Positions 1 through 10,883 of a DNA stretch of 52,577 nucleotides are shown here, piece after piece; position 1 is the stretch's first letter; each line of letters opens with the position of its first letter. The position numbers were made by a program, and so were the translations under genes. A model generated the notes under the pieces. That model searched no databases. It was not told the DNA's origin and saw only the letters and a program-made list of their open reading frames with translations. Source of the stretch: Bryobacterales bacterium (lineage in GTDB: Bacteria > Acidobacteriota > Terriglobia > Bryobacterales > Bryobacteraceae); assembly GCA_026954325.1 (NCBI GenBank), contig JAIXKK010000035.1:1-52577 (forward strand), in the 5' to 3' direction.

Positions 1-178
1 AGCGTTTGCTATCCAGCACGTGCATGGGGTCCGCATGGGGCTGGATCCAGCCCATCAGAACTTCGGTCCCGCGCCGCTTCCGGACAGGCTGATATTCGGC
101 GTGTGGGAACTCACGGGCAACGTTTGGATTGGTGAGCCACAGAATTAGTTTTGCGCCGGTCCAATCGGCGTGGGCGCC
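1..178 (-). other. Possible partial reading frame running off the left edge, in frame after the hicB stop
   Basis: On the minus strand the frame directly after the hicB TGA stays open for 59 codons to the window edge. It reads like protein rather than noise: it begins GAHADWTGAKLILW and contains EFPHAEYQPVRKRRG and GWIQPHADPMHVLD. I see no ATG or GTG start with a ribosome binding site in this frame, so it may be a 5'-truncated gene, a gene joined to hicB by read-through or frameshift, or a chance open frame. I do not recognise the family. The third-codon GC looks lower than in the neighbouring core genes, as it does in the hicB region generally. Confidence 0.25.
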
Positions 179-613
179 TCACGCGGCATCGCGGACTTCC
201 ACGATCATTTGCTTGCCCAGAACCGCGAGGGCGGCTTGGATCTTCCCGGCCTTGGTGGCGTGTTTGGGATCGAGCATTCGGCGAACCACCCGCTCGTGCA
301 ATCCCAGGCGGCGCGCCAACTCGGAGTTGCTGACGCGCTGCTCGCGCATGGACATGTGGAGCGCGAGCTTCGGCGCCAGCCAGAGCGGCACAGGCACCTG
401 GCGCTGACCCCGCTTCACCCGCGAGGGCGCAGGGATCTCTTCCCGGAGAGACAGGCGAATGGAGAGTTCGGAGCCGAGAGCATCCATGGCTTCTTCCATT
501 GCCTCGCGCTCGTCTTTGCCGTCGGTAGCCACACGCGGCAGATCGGCAAACTCGACCAGGACGCGGCCGCCGGCGCCGGTCGTGAATTTCGCGGGATAGC
601 GAAACAGGAACAT
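179..613 (-). CDS. hicB: HicB-family antitoxin-like protein with C-terminal HTH
   Basis: This 144-residue protein has the HicB layout. The N-terminal half (about residues 1-65) is a degraded RNase H-like alpha/beta fold, with FRYPAKFTTGAGGRVLVEF and the LPRVATDGKDEREAMEEA segment typical of HicB. The C-terminal part (about 90-135) is a helix-turn-helix with SNSELARRLGLHERVVRRML. HicB proteins neutralise the mRNA-cleaving toxin HicA and repress their own operon; that is family knowledge. The start is set by an AGGAGG that overlaps the stop of the preceding short frame and lies 8 bases before the ATG. No HicA-like reading frame (a small dsRNA-binding fold with a conserved His) is visible beside it, so it is an orphan within this window. 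Confident at family level; function as an antitoxin is inferred. Confidence 0.75.
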   Translation of the reverse strand: MFLFRYPAKFTTGAGGRVLVEFADLPRVATDGKDEREAMEEAMDALGSELSIRLSLREEIPAPSRVKRGQRQVPVPLWLAPKLALHMSMREQRVSNSELARRLGLHERVVRRMLDPKHATKAGKIQAALAVLGKQMIVEVRDAA

Positions 614-615
614 AG

Positions 616-828
616 GTTTTGCCTCCTACAAGCCGTGCGGATCGATCTTGAGATCCGCGCACATTTTGGCCAACAGGTCGCGGCCAATCTCTTTCTTGCG
701 ATCCTCCGGACTCCGCGCTCGAATTCCACGCCCTTCGCTATCTCAGCTTCGGACAGATCTGTCCGAGTGTCAACCGGGGCCGGCCGAGGCTGAAGCAGAT
801 AGCCGGGAATCGGCTGAAACCCCTTCAT
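616..828 (-). pseudogene. Frameshifted small gene upstream of hicB
   Basis: From the ATG at 828 the minus strand reads MKGFQPIPGYLLQPRPAPVD and continues to about position 720. The same frame then becomes Arg-rich and unlike protein. From about 725 another frame takes over with a plausible ending, RSPEDRKKEIGRDLLAKMC followed by ADLKIDPHGL and a TAG stop. That stop overlaps the AGGAGG ribosome binding site of hicB. Joining the two frames gives a protein of about 68 residues, so an ancestral gene was probably translationally coupled to hicB and is now broken by one indel. It does not look like HicA. A sequencing error or a programmed shift are alternatives. Confidence 0.4.
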
Positions 829-873
829 ATCCCTGTCGCAACCCGGACAACAATGCTATCCTCAAGGTCGAAA

Positions 874-4866
<3,993 letters not shown>

Positions 4867-4896
4867 ACGATCTGAATAAAGGAATAGAGTATTACT

Positions 4897-5769
4897 ATGC
4901 GTGCCGTCGTAGCGGGGGCTACCGGATACTTAGGTGGCTTTGTAGTTCGGGCGTTTGCCGAGGCGGGGTGGAAGGTCCGCGCCCTGGCCCGCAATCCGGA
5001 CGGTTGCGCCTCCATCCGCCCCTTTTGCGATGAGATCTTTCGGGGCGAGGCCACCGTGCCGGATACTCTCCACGGGCTCTTTCGCCAGGCGGACGTCTGC
5101 TTCTCCTCCATCGGTATCCGCCATGTCCACCGCCATCCCACGTTTTGGCAAGTGGATTGCCAGGCGAACCTCAACCTGGTGGAGGCGGCGCTTCGCGCGG
5201 GCGCGCCTCGTTTCGTCTTTGTCTCCGTATTCCGCGGCGATGAGCTACGCTCCGAAATCCGTCTGGCCGAGGCGCGGGAAAGAGTGGCCGATCGCATTCG
5301 CGCCTCTAAGATGAAGTGGATCATCCTCCGGCCCAGCGGTTTTTTTAATGATATGGAGGAGTTTTTCCGCATGGCCCGTTCGGGAAAGGTGTGGCTGCCG
5401 GGCGATGGGTCGGCGCGGTTGAACCCGGTTCACGGAGCCGACATTGCGTCTCACCTGCTGTCCCTGATGGCCGGAGGGGGCTGGAACCGGGACTACGCGG
5501 TGGGCGGTCCCGATGTTTTCTCCCTCCGCCAGATCGGCGACATGGCATTTCACTCCCTGCGCAAGGAACCTCGCTACGGCTATATCCCAGGCTGGGCGAT
5601 GAAGAGCGCGGGCGTGGTTTGCCGGCCATTTAACGCGAACGCCTCGGCCCTGCTCCAGGCGTTTGCCCTGCTCGCTTCCCGCGACGGCGTGGCGCTGCCC
5701 ACCGGCGATCACCGCCTCAAGGACTTCTTCGCCGATCTGGCGCAGGGGCTTCCGCCCCCATCCGGTTGA
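4897..5769 (+). CDS. NAD(P)-binding SDR-family protein (NmrA-like)
   Basis: A 290-residue Rossmann protein of the atypical SDR/NmrA type. The nucleotide-binding loop GATGYLGG is at residues 7-14, followed by RALARNPDG, which resembles an NADP-preferring site. FVFVSVFRGDEL and ILRPSGFFNDMEEF match conserved strands of the family. There is no classical YxxxK, so it may be a sensor, a chaperone-like protein or a reductase with an unknown substrate. It lies 30 bases downstream of the topoisomerase-helicase fusion in the same direction and may be co-transcribed, but nothing ties its function to DNA repair. No signal peptide is visible, so it is probably cytoplasmic. Confidence 0.85.
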   Translation: MRAVVAGATGYLGGFVVRAFAEAGWKVRALARNPDGCASIRPFCDEIFRGEATVPDTLHGLFRQADVCFSSIGIRHVHRHPTFWQVDCQANLNLVEAALRAGAPRFVFVSVFRGDELRSEIRLAEARERVADRIRASKMKWIILRPSGFFNDMEEFFRMARSGKVWLPGDGSARLNPVHGADIASHLLSLMAGGGWNRDYAVGGPDVFSLRQIGDMAFHSLRKEPRYGYIPGWAMKSAGVVCRPFNANASALLQAFALLASRDGVALPTGDHRLKDFFADLAQGLPPPSG

Positions 5770-5784
5770 TACAATCCAAGGTTT

Positions 5785-6195
5785 ATGGCGAGAAGAAGAA
5801 AGTTCCTGCAATCTCTTGCAGGCCTCCCAGCCGCGCTCCTGGCGGGTGGCGCGCACACGCTGCCTGACGGGACGGTCTCCGAATCCCAGGCGAAGCTGAC
5901 CCGCGAGTCTTTCGGCGACCTCCGCACCTACTACGAAGGTTCCACGGATCAGGTCAAGTCGATGACAGCCGGCAGCCTCCGTTTGAAGCCCGGCATGAGC
6001 CCCCATCCACCGCACACGCACCCGGAAGAGGAGTTCATGGTCATCACCGAAGGCACGGGCGAGATCGTAGTCGAAGGCAAGACCACCAGAGTGGGACCGG
6101 GCGCCATGATGTACTGCGCCGCCAACAAACGGCACGGCATCAAGAACACCGGTGCGGTTCCGCTGCTGTTCTTCTTCTACAAATGGAAGGCTTGA
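5785..6195 (+). CDS. Exported cupin-domain protein
   Basis: A 136-residue single-domain cupin. The N-terminus ARRRKFLQSLAGLPAALLAGG resembles a Tat signal, suggesting export of a folded metalloprotein. Cupin motif 1 is HPPHTHPEEEFMVITEG, which supplies two His and a Glu as metal ligands; motif 2 includes PGAMMYCAANKRHGIKN with the last His. Substrate unknown; small sugar or aromatic compounds are common for such cupins. It begins 15 bases after the preceding SDR gene and ends 7 bases before the aldo/keto reductase, so the three are probably one transcript. Confidence 0.85.
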   Translation: MARRRKFLQSLAGLPAALLAGGAHTLPDGTVSESQAKLTRESFGDLRTYYEGSTDQVKSMTAGSLRLKPGMSPHPPHTHPEEEFMVITEGTGEIVVEGKTTRVGPGAMMYCAANKRHGIKNTGAVPLLFFFYKWKA

Positions 6196-6202
6196 TTCCC
6201 GA

Positions 6203-7156
6203 ATGCAAACACGAAAACTGGGAAATAGTGATCTCGAGATTACCGCGATCGGCATTGGCGCCTGGGCCATGGGAGGCTCCGGCTGGGCCTTCGGTTGGGG
6301 TCCGCAGGACGACGCCGATTCCGTGGCCGCCATCCGCAAGGCGCTCGATGCGGGCGTCAACTGGATTGACACCGCCGCCGTCTATGGCCTGGGCCACTCC
6401 GAGGAAGTGGTCGCCAAGGCGCTCGACGGGCTTGCGAAGAAGCCGTACGTCTTCACCAAATGCGCCCGCGTGTGGGATGAGAACGGCCAGATCGGCAAGC
6501 GCCTCAAGGCCGATTCCGTCCGCGGTGAATGCGAAGCGAGCCTCCGCCGTCTCAAAGTGGACGTCATCGACCTCTACCAGATGCACTGGCCCGAGCCCGA
6601 TGAAGACATCGAGGAAGGCTGGGCCGCCATGCTCAAGCTCAAGGAAGAGGGCAAGGTCCGCTGGGTGGGCGTATCCAACTTCTCCGTCTCTCAGATGAAG
6701 CGGACACAGGCACTTGGACCCATCACTTCGCTCCAGCCCCCCTATTCGCTGGTGACGCCTGACGCCGAAAAGGAGATTCTGCCCCACGCTTTGGCCAACA
6801 ACATCGGGGTCATCGTCTACTCCCCCATGAAGGCGGGCCTGCTGAGCGGCGCCATGACGCGCGAGCGCGCCCTCAATCTTGCGCCGGACGACTGGCGCCG
6901 CCGCAACCCGGCCTTCCAGGAACCGCAACTGACGCGCAACCTGGCGCTGGTGGAGGTGCTGCGCGAAATCGGCAAACGCCACGGCCGCACTCCCGGCGAG
7001 ACCGCCATCGCCTGGACCCTGCGCCATCCCGCCGTCACCGGAGCCATTGTCGGCATGCGCAACGCCGGGCAGGTGGACGGCGTCATCGGAGCGCTCGGCT
7101 TCCGCCTGAGCGCTGAGGAGATCGCCGAAATCGAGGCCGCCGGCGTAGCCGTCTAG
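6203..7156 (+). CDS. Aldo/keto reductase
   Basis: A 317-residue NADPH-dependent (alpha/beta)8-barrel reductase. The catalytic tetrad is visible: Asp and Tyr in NWIDTAAVYGLGHSEEVV, Lys in KKPYVFTKCARV and His in DLYQMHWPEPDE. The GVSNFS motif and late Arg-rich nucleotide site are also present. It resembles the general-stress/Tas-like AKR group that uses sugar or aldehyde substrates; the exact substrate cannot be read from sequence. The start chosen is MQTRKLGNSDLEI at 6203. An upstream in-frame ATG at 6152 would add residues unlike the family and overlap the cupin gene. Likely co-transcribed with the cupin. Confidence 0.93.
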   Translation: MQTRKLGNSDLEITAIGIGAWAMGGSGWAFGWGPQDDADSVAAIRKALDAGVNWIDTAAVYGLGHSEEVVAKALDGLAKKPYVFTKCARVWDENGQIGKRLKADSVRGECEASLRRLKVDVIDLYQMHWPEPDEDIEEGWAAMLKLKEEGKVRWVGVSNFSVSQMKRTQALGPITSLQPPYSLVTPDAEKEILPHALANNIGVIVYSPMKAGLLSGAMTRERALNLAPDDWRRRNPAFQEPQLTRNLALVEVLREIGKRHGRTPGETAIAWTLRHPAVTGAIVGMRNAGQVDGVIGALGFRLSAEEIAEIEAAGVAV

Positions 7157-7179
7157 CGCCGGGCCTCCCTGGAGAATCC

Positions 7180-8199
7180 GTGGTCGATCAAGTCTTTCTA
7201 TTTGCCGGCCTCGTCGCCGCGTTCGTTCTCGGCGGCGCGGTGGTGTGGCTCATCTTCCGCAAGGCCGCCGCCGGACATGAAGTGGTTGCCGATTCTCTCC
7301 GGGAATCTCTGAAACAGATGGAGGAGAAACTGCAAGGCTTCGAGGTAGCGCGGGAAGGCGCGCAGGCGAGCCTGCGCGAGCAGATCAAGAACCTTGCCGC
7401 CTCCGAATTGCAGTTGCAGAAGGAGACGGCCCGCCTGGCCACGGCTCTGCGTTCTCCGGGCGTGCGCGGACGTTGGGGAGAGTTGCAACTGCGCCGTGTA
7501 GTGGAGCTTTCCGGGCTGGCCGAGCATTGCGACTTCACCGAACAGGTGACCGCGGAGGGCGACTCCCGCCGCATGCGTCCCGACATGCTCATCCACCTGC
7601 CGAATGGCCGCTCGATGGTGGTGGATGCGAAAGCCACGCTCTCCGCCTATCTGGACGCCTCGGAAACCGCCGATGATGCGGTCCGCGCGGCGAAACTGAA
7701 GGAGCATGCCGCGCAAGTCCGCGCGCAGATTGTGCGTCTCAGCGCCAAATCCTATTGGGAACAGTTTGCCGAAGCTCCGGAGTTTGTCGTGCTCTTCCTG
7801 CCGGGGGAATCCTTTTTCAGCGCGGCGCTGATGGCGGAGCCGGAACTGCTCGAATACGGAGCGGAGCGCAAGGTCATCCTCGCCACGCCCACCACCCTCA
7901 TCGCGTTGATGAAGGCGGTGGCCTATGGATGGCGGCAGCAGCGCGCGGCTGAGCGCGCCGAAGAGATCCGCGATCTGGGCTCGCAGCTTTACGAACGCCT
8001 CCGGGCCATGGCGGCGGAATTGTCCGTGCTCGGAAGCCAACTCGAGCGGGCCGTCCACGCCTACAACCGCACGTTGCAGGCCTGGGAGTCGAAAGTGGTC
8101 CCCGGCGCGCGGCGGGTGCACGAACTGGGAGCGGGAACGGGGGAGCCGATGGAATCGGCGCGGGTGGTGGAAACGCCCGTGCGCACGCCGAAACTGTAG
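7180..8199 (+). CDS. rmuC: DNA recombination protein RmuC
   Basis: A 339-residue RmuC protein. One N-terminal transmembrane helix (about residues 5-25) is followed by a coiled coil (about 30-90) and then the PD-(D/E)XK nuclease-like core, with RGRWGELQLRRVVEL, VVDAKATLSAY, VVLFLPGESFF and LATPTTLIALMKAVAYGW, all RmuC signatures. RmuC limits inversions at short inverted repeats and acts in recombination. Start is GTG at 7180 with GGAG 5-6 bases upstream. Its place in the same direction as the Topo III-RecQ fusion makes this a loosely DNA-maintenance-related stretch, though the genes between are metabolic. At 339 residues it is at the short end for the family. Confidence 0.95.
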   Translation: MVDQVFLFAGLVAAFVLGGAVVWLIFRKAAAGHEVVADSLRESLKQMEEKLQGFEVAREGAQASLREQIKNLAASELQLQKETARLATALRSPGVRGRWGELQLRRVVELSGLAEHCDFTEQVTAEGDSRRMRPDMLIHLPNGRSMVVDAKATLSAYLDASETADDAVRAAKLKEHAAQVRAQIVRLSAKSYWEQFAEAPEFVVLFLPGESFFSAALMAEPELLEYGAERKVILATPTTLIALMKAVAYGWRQQRAAERAEEIRDLGSQLYERLRAMAAELSVLGSQLERAVHAYNRTLQAWESKVVPGARRVHELGAGTGEPMESARVVETPVRTPKL

Positions 8200-8201
8200 G
8201 G

Positions 8202-8693
8202 CTATCGCCCAGCACAAGCGAAAATGCGCGGAGTGAACAGGCCGAATGCGGGATCGTCGATCGCCGCATAGATGCCGTTCGGTCTCCCCCCTTCCAGCAG
8301 TGATGCGGATTGCGCTTGCGTGATGACGGGATACAAGCGCATCGCGTCCTGCAACGCTTTCCACTTCACCTTCTGCGTCTCGTTCAGGATGGCTACATTG
8401 CGCGCCTGAAGCTGTCTGCGCTCCTCGAACAGCGCCCGGCAGGTCACTTCGATCTCCGCGTAGCGCCAGCCCAGTTCGCCCGGGTCGGGAGTGTCGCGCG
8501 CCGTCTCCAGGGCGATCTCGCCGCGGAGGCTGCCGATGCGCTGCTGCTTTCCGTCAAGCCAGATGGAATAATCCCTGATGTTAGCGGACAGCTTCGACAC
8601 CTGGTCCGGAGAGAGAGAAAGATAGCCCACGAGCGTCGAGGAATCCTGGCCGCGGGCAACACCCGCGAGAAGAAGAACAACGAGAAGTTTCAT
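8202..8693 (-). CDS. Exported helical paralogue, copy B2 of a tandem array
   Basis: A 163-residue protein with a signal peptide (MKLLVVLLLAGVARGQ). The mature part is predicted helical and resembles LTXXQ/Spy-CpxP-type periplasmic proteins in layout: YLSLSPDQ, then QRIGSLRGEI, PDPGELGWRYAEIE, a long helix with TQKVKWKALQDA, and LYPVITQAQSASLLEG. It has exactly two cysteines in the mature chain, in VTCRAL and FACAGR, as do its three neighbours. It overlaps the preceding gene by 4 bases (ATGA), so the pair is translationally coupled. Closest relative in the window is the gene at 9324-9848. Function unknown; a periplasmic chaperone or stress sensor is only a guess from the layout. Confidence 0.8.
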   Translation of the reverse strand: MKLLVVLLLAGVARGQDSSTLVGYLSLSPDQVSKLSANIRDYSIWLDGKQQRIGSLRGEIALETARDTPDPGELGWRYAEIEVTCRALFEERRQLQARNVAILNETQKVKWKALQDAMRLYPVITQAQSASLLEGGRPNGIYAAIDDPAFGLFTPRIFACAGR

Positions 8694-9253
8694 TGTCTGT
8701 TGACCACAGTTGGAAGGCCCTGCGAAACATTACATCCGGGAGCAGTGAAGACGGGGGTGAGCCCGGCGCCCGCGTAAACGCCTATGAAAATGGGGTAGCC
8801 CCCTGGCGCACTCTCTTCGAGCAGACTCGCCGATTGCGCCTCGGAGATGATGGGGTACAGCTTCAGCGCGTCCTCGAGCGTTTTCAACTTCGCCTTTTGG
8901 GGATCGGTGAGCAGGCCGCCGTTCTTATCCCGAAGCGCTTTGCTTTCATTCCGGATGCTCCGGCAATTCTGCTCGATCCCGGCGTAGCGCGAGCCGAGTT
9001 CCATCGGGTCCGGGTTCGGCCGCGCCGTCTCGACGGTGATCTCGCTTTGTAATTGATAAATTCGCTGCTGATACCCGGAAACCGTACGCCGGGATTGGTC
9101 CATGTTGTCGAACAACTGCACATACTGCGCATCGGTCAGCGACAGATACTGCTTCAACTCAATCAGGGGCGGGCCGGGGTTGGGTGCGGGAATGGGGACC
9201 GTTTGCGCGGAAACTCCGGCCACGGCCAGGATAAAGACAAAAATTGACCTCAT
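8690..9253 (-). CDS. Exported helical paralogue, copy B1 of a tandem array
   Basis: A 187-residue protein with a signal peptide ending near GVSAQ, then a Pro-rich stretch (TVPIPAPNPGPP) and the shared helical core: ELKQYLSLTDAQYVQLFDN, GYQQRIYQLQSEI, PDPMELGSRYAGIEQNC, LTDPQKAKLKTLEDALKLYP and EAQSASLLEE. Two mature cysteines, one in the central helix and one near the C-terminus. It is most similar to the gene at 9855-10439. The DNA at 9101-9141 matches 10281-10321 with one mismatch, showing recent duplication. First gene of the second cassette, about 70 bases downstream of the first cassette. Confidence 0.8.
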   Translation of the reverse strand: MRSIFVFILAVAGVSAQTVPIPAPNPGPPLIELKQYLSLTDAQYVQLFDNMDQSRRTVSGYQQRIYQLQSEITVETARPNPDPMELGSRYAGIEQNCRSIRNESKALRDKNGGLLTDPQKAKLKTLEDALKLYPIISEAQSASLLEESAPGGYPIFIGVYAGAGLTPVFTAPGCNVSQGLPTVVNRQ

Positions 9254-9323
9254 GCCGACAGTCTATGCCATTTTCGCGAGGCTGTGGCCTGCGCCGGCAA
9301 GTCTGCGAATCGAAATCCGTGAC

Positions 9324-9848
9324 CTATGGCAGGAAAGCGCTGAAAGAGCCCGGAATCCCGCCGTCGCAAGCGGTTCTGGAAGGAGCGAAGAGCCGTGCTG
9401 CCGGATCGTAGATTGCCGTGAAGTCGGCATTGCTCCCACCGCCCTGGAGTAGCGAAGCCGATTGTGCCTGTGCAATGACGGGATACAACCTCTGCGCGTC
9501 CTGCAAGCCCTTCAGTTTCGCCTGCTGGGCCGCATTGAGAACGGCTACATTTCGTGCCTGTAGCTGCTTCTGCTCCTCGATCAGCGCCCGGCAAGTCATT
9601 TCGATTTCCACGTAGCGCCAGCCAAGTTCCCCCGGGTCAGGAGCGTGGCGTTCCGTCTCGTAAGAGATCTCCTTGCGAAGCGAGACGATGCGTTGCTCCT
9701 TTCCGTTGAGCCAGGTGGAGTAGTCCTTGATGTTCGCGGCTAACTTCGCCGCCTGGTCCGGGGAAAGCGACAGGTATTCGATCAGCTTCGACGAATCCTG
9801 GCCGTAGACGGCGGAGGAAAACAACAGGAAGATGGGTCCAATCTTCAT
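9324..9848 (-). CDS. Exported helical paralogue, copy A2 of a tandem array
   Basis: A 174-residue protein with a signal peptide (MKIGPIFLLFSSAVYGQ) and the same core as the gene at 8202-8693: EYLSLSPDQAAKLAANIKDY, QRIVSLRKEI, PDPGELGWRYVEIEMTC, AQQAKLKGLQDAQRLYPVI and AQSASLLQGG. Mature cysteines are in MTCRAL and TACDGG. It starts 6 bases after the stop of the preceding paralogue at 9855-10439, so these two form the first cassette. Function unknown. Confidence 0.8.
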   Translation of the reverse strand: MKIGPIFLLFSSAVYGQDSSKLIEYLSLSPDQAAKLAANIKDYSTWLNGKEQRIVSLRKEISYETERHAPDPGELGWRYVEIEMTCRALIEEQKQLQARNVAVLNAAQQAKLKGLQDAQRLYPVIAQAQSASLLQGGGSNADFTAIYDPAARLFAPSRTACDGGIPGSFSAFLP

Positions 9849-9854
9849 GGCGTC

Positions 9855-10439
9855 TTACCTCTTGTTCTCTTGTCCCGCCACTGGAATTATGTCCCCCGGG
9901 GAAGGAGCATGACACCCCGCAACGACGACGAGGATTGGCGTTATCGTGCCAATTGCGCCTCTAACCATCCCCACGGGATACACACCCGTCGCACCCTCCA
10001 GCAAACTCGCCGATTGCGCCTGGGAGACAATCGGGTACAGCTTCAGTGCGTCATCCAGCGTTTTCAGCTTCGCCTTCTGAGTATCCGTCAACAGACCGCC
10101 GTTCTTATCCCGCAGCGCCTTGCTTCCGTTCGCGATGGCGCGGCAATTCTGTTCGATCTCCGCGTAGCGCGTGCCGAGTTCCATCGGGTCCGGATTCGGG
10201 CGCTCCGTCTCGATGGCGATCTCGTTCTGTAACTGCGAAATGCGCTGCTGGTAACCCGCGACTGTCCGGCGGGACTGGTCCATGTTGTCGAACAACTGCA
10301 CATATTGCGCATCGGTCAGCGCCAGATACTGCTTCAATTCGATGAGCGGCGGACCGGGATTCAGCGCAAAACCTGGAATGGGAACCGTCTGTCCGAAAAC
10401 TCCGGCAGCCGACAGGAGCAAGACAAGAAGTGGCTTCAT
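9855..10439 (-). CDS. Exported helical paralogue, copy A1 of a tandem array
   Basis: A 194-residue protein, first in the transcription order of the four. A signal peptide (MKPLLVLLLSAAGVFGQ) is followed by a Pro-rich spacer and the family core: ELKQYLALTDAQYVQLFDN, GYQQRISQLQNEI, PDPMELGTRYAEIEQNC, LTDTQKAKLKTLDDALKLYP and QAQSASLLEG. The tail is Gly/Val/Ile-rich, with the second cysteine in VAGCHAPSPG. Long forms (187 and 194 residues) and short forms (163 and 174) alternate along the array. Confidence 0.8.
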   Translation of the reverse strand: MKPLLVLLLSAAGVFGQTVPIPGFALNPGPPLIELKQYLALTDAQYVQLFDNMDQSRRTVAGYQQRISQLQNEIAIETERPNPDPMELGTRYAEIEQNCRAIANGSKALRDKNGGLLTDTQKAKLKTLDDALKLYPIVSQAQSASLLEGATGVYPVGMVRGAIGTITPILVVVAGCHAPSPGDIIPVAGQENKR

Positions 10440-10507
10440 GCCATCCAGTCTAAGTTGTTTTGTGAAATTTGTGGATATCCCTTGGGGTTACATCCTGCCG
10501 CGGGCTG

Positions 10508-10759
10508 TTAATCGCCGGCGCCGCTGCTCTTGGCGTGCACCTTCGGCATCCTTCCGCCGCGCTTGCCGAGGGCCTTCTCGCGATTCTTCATCTGCCGGCC
10601 GCGAGCCTTTTCCGCCCGCTTCTTCTGGCTCTGCCGGCTCACCCCGTATTTCGCCTTCACCTTCTTCGGCCTGTAGCTCTTGTGGCGGAACAGACCAGCT
10701 TCGGAGGGCGCGGTGAACACACCCAGGCAGAGCACGGCGGTCGCGAGATAGCGCATCAT
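10508..10759 (-). CDS. Small exported, very basic protein
   Basis: An 83-residue protein. The N-terminus MMRYLATAVLCLGVFTAPSEA is a clear signal peptide cleaved near SEA-GL. The mature part of about 62 residues carries 22 Lys/Arg, few hydrophobic residues and no cysteine, and is probably disordered. It could bind cell-wall polymer, RNA/DNA or phosphate groups, but nothing in the sequence decides this. It lies upstream of the four-paralogue array on the same strand, separated by about 70 bases, and could share its promoter. No family recognised. Confidence 0.6.
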   Translation of the reverse strand: MMRYLATAVLCLGVFTAPSEAGLFRHKSYRPKKVKAKYGVSRQSQKKRAEKARGRQMKNREKALGKRGGRMPKVHAKSSGAGD

Positions 10760-10883
10760 ATTTCCTCTATCGTCGGATCGGGCAAACTTCTACACACCAG
10801 CGTACTCCATCCCCATCTTCATGCACTCGGGCATGGAAGCGAGGATTTCACCATGGAGTTCTTCCGTAGTTTATAACTGTCAC

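Larger units (their letters stand above)
8202..10439 (-). repeat. Tandem duplication of a two-gene cassette (long form + short form)
   Basis: Two copies of a cassette lie head to tail: 9324-10439 and 8202-9253, separated by 70 bases. Each holds one long and one short exported helical protein. The 41-base stretch at 9101-9141 recurs at 10281-10321 with one mismatch (offset 1180 bases). The short genes also match at DNA level, for example near 8461 and 9617. The long and short types are themselves alignable, so an older single-gene duplication preceded the cassette duplication. Confidence 0.8.
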
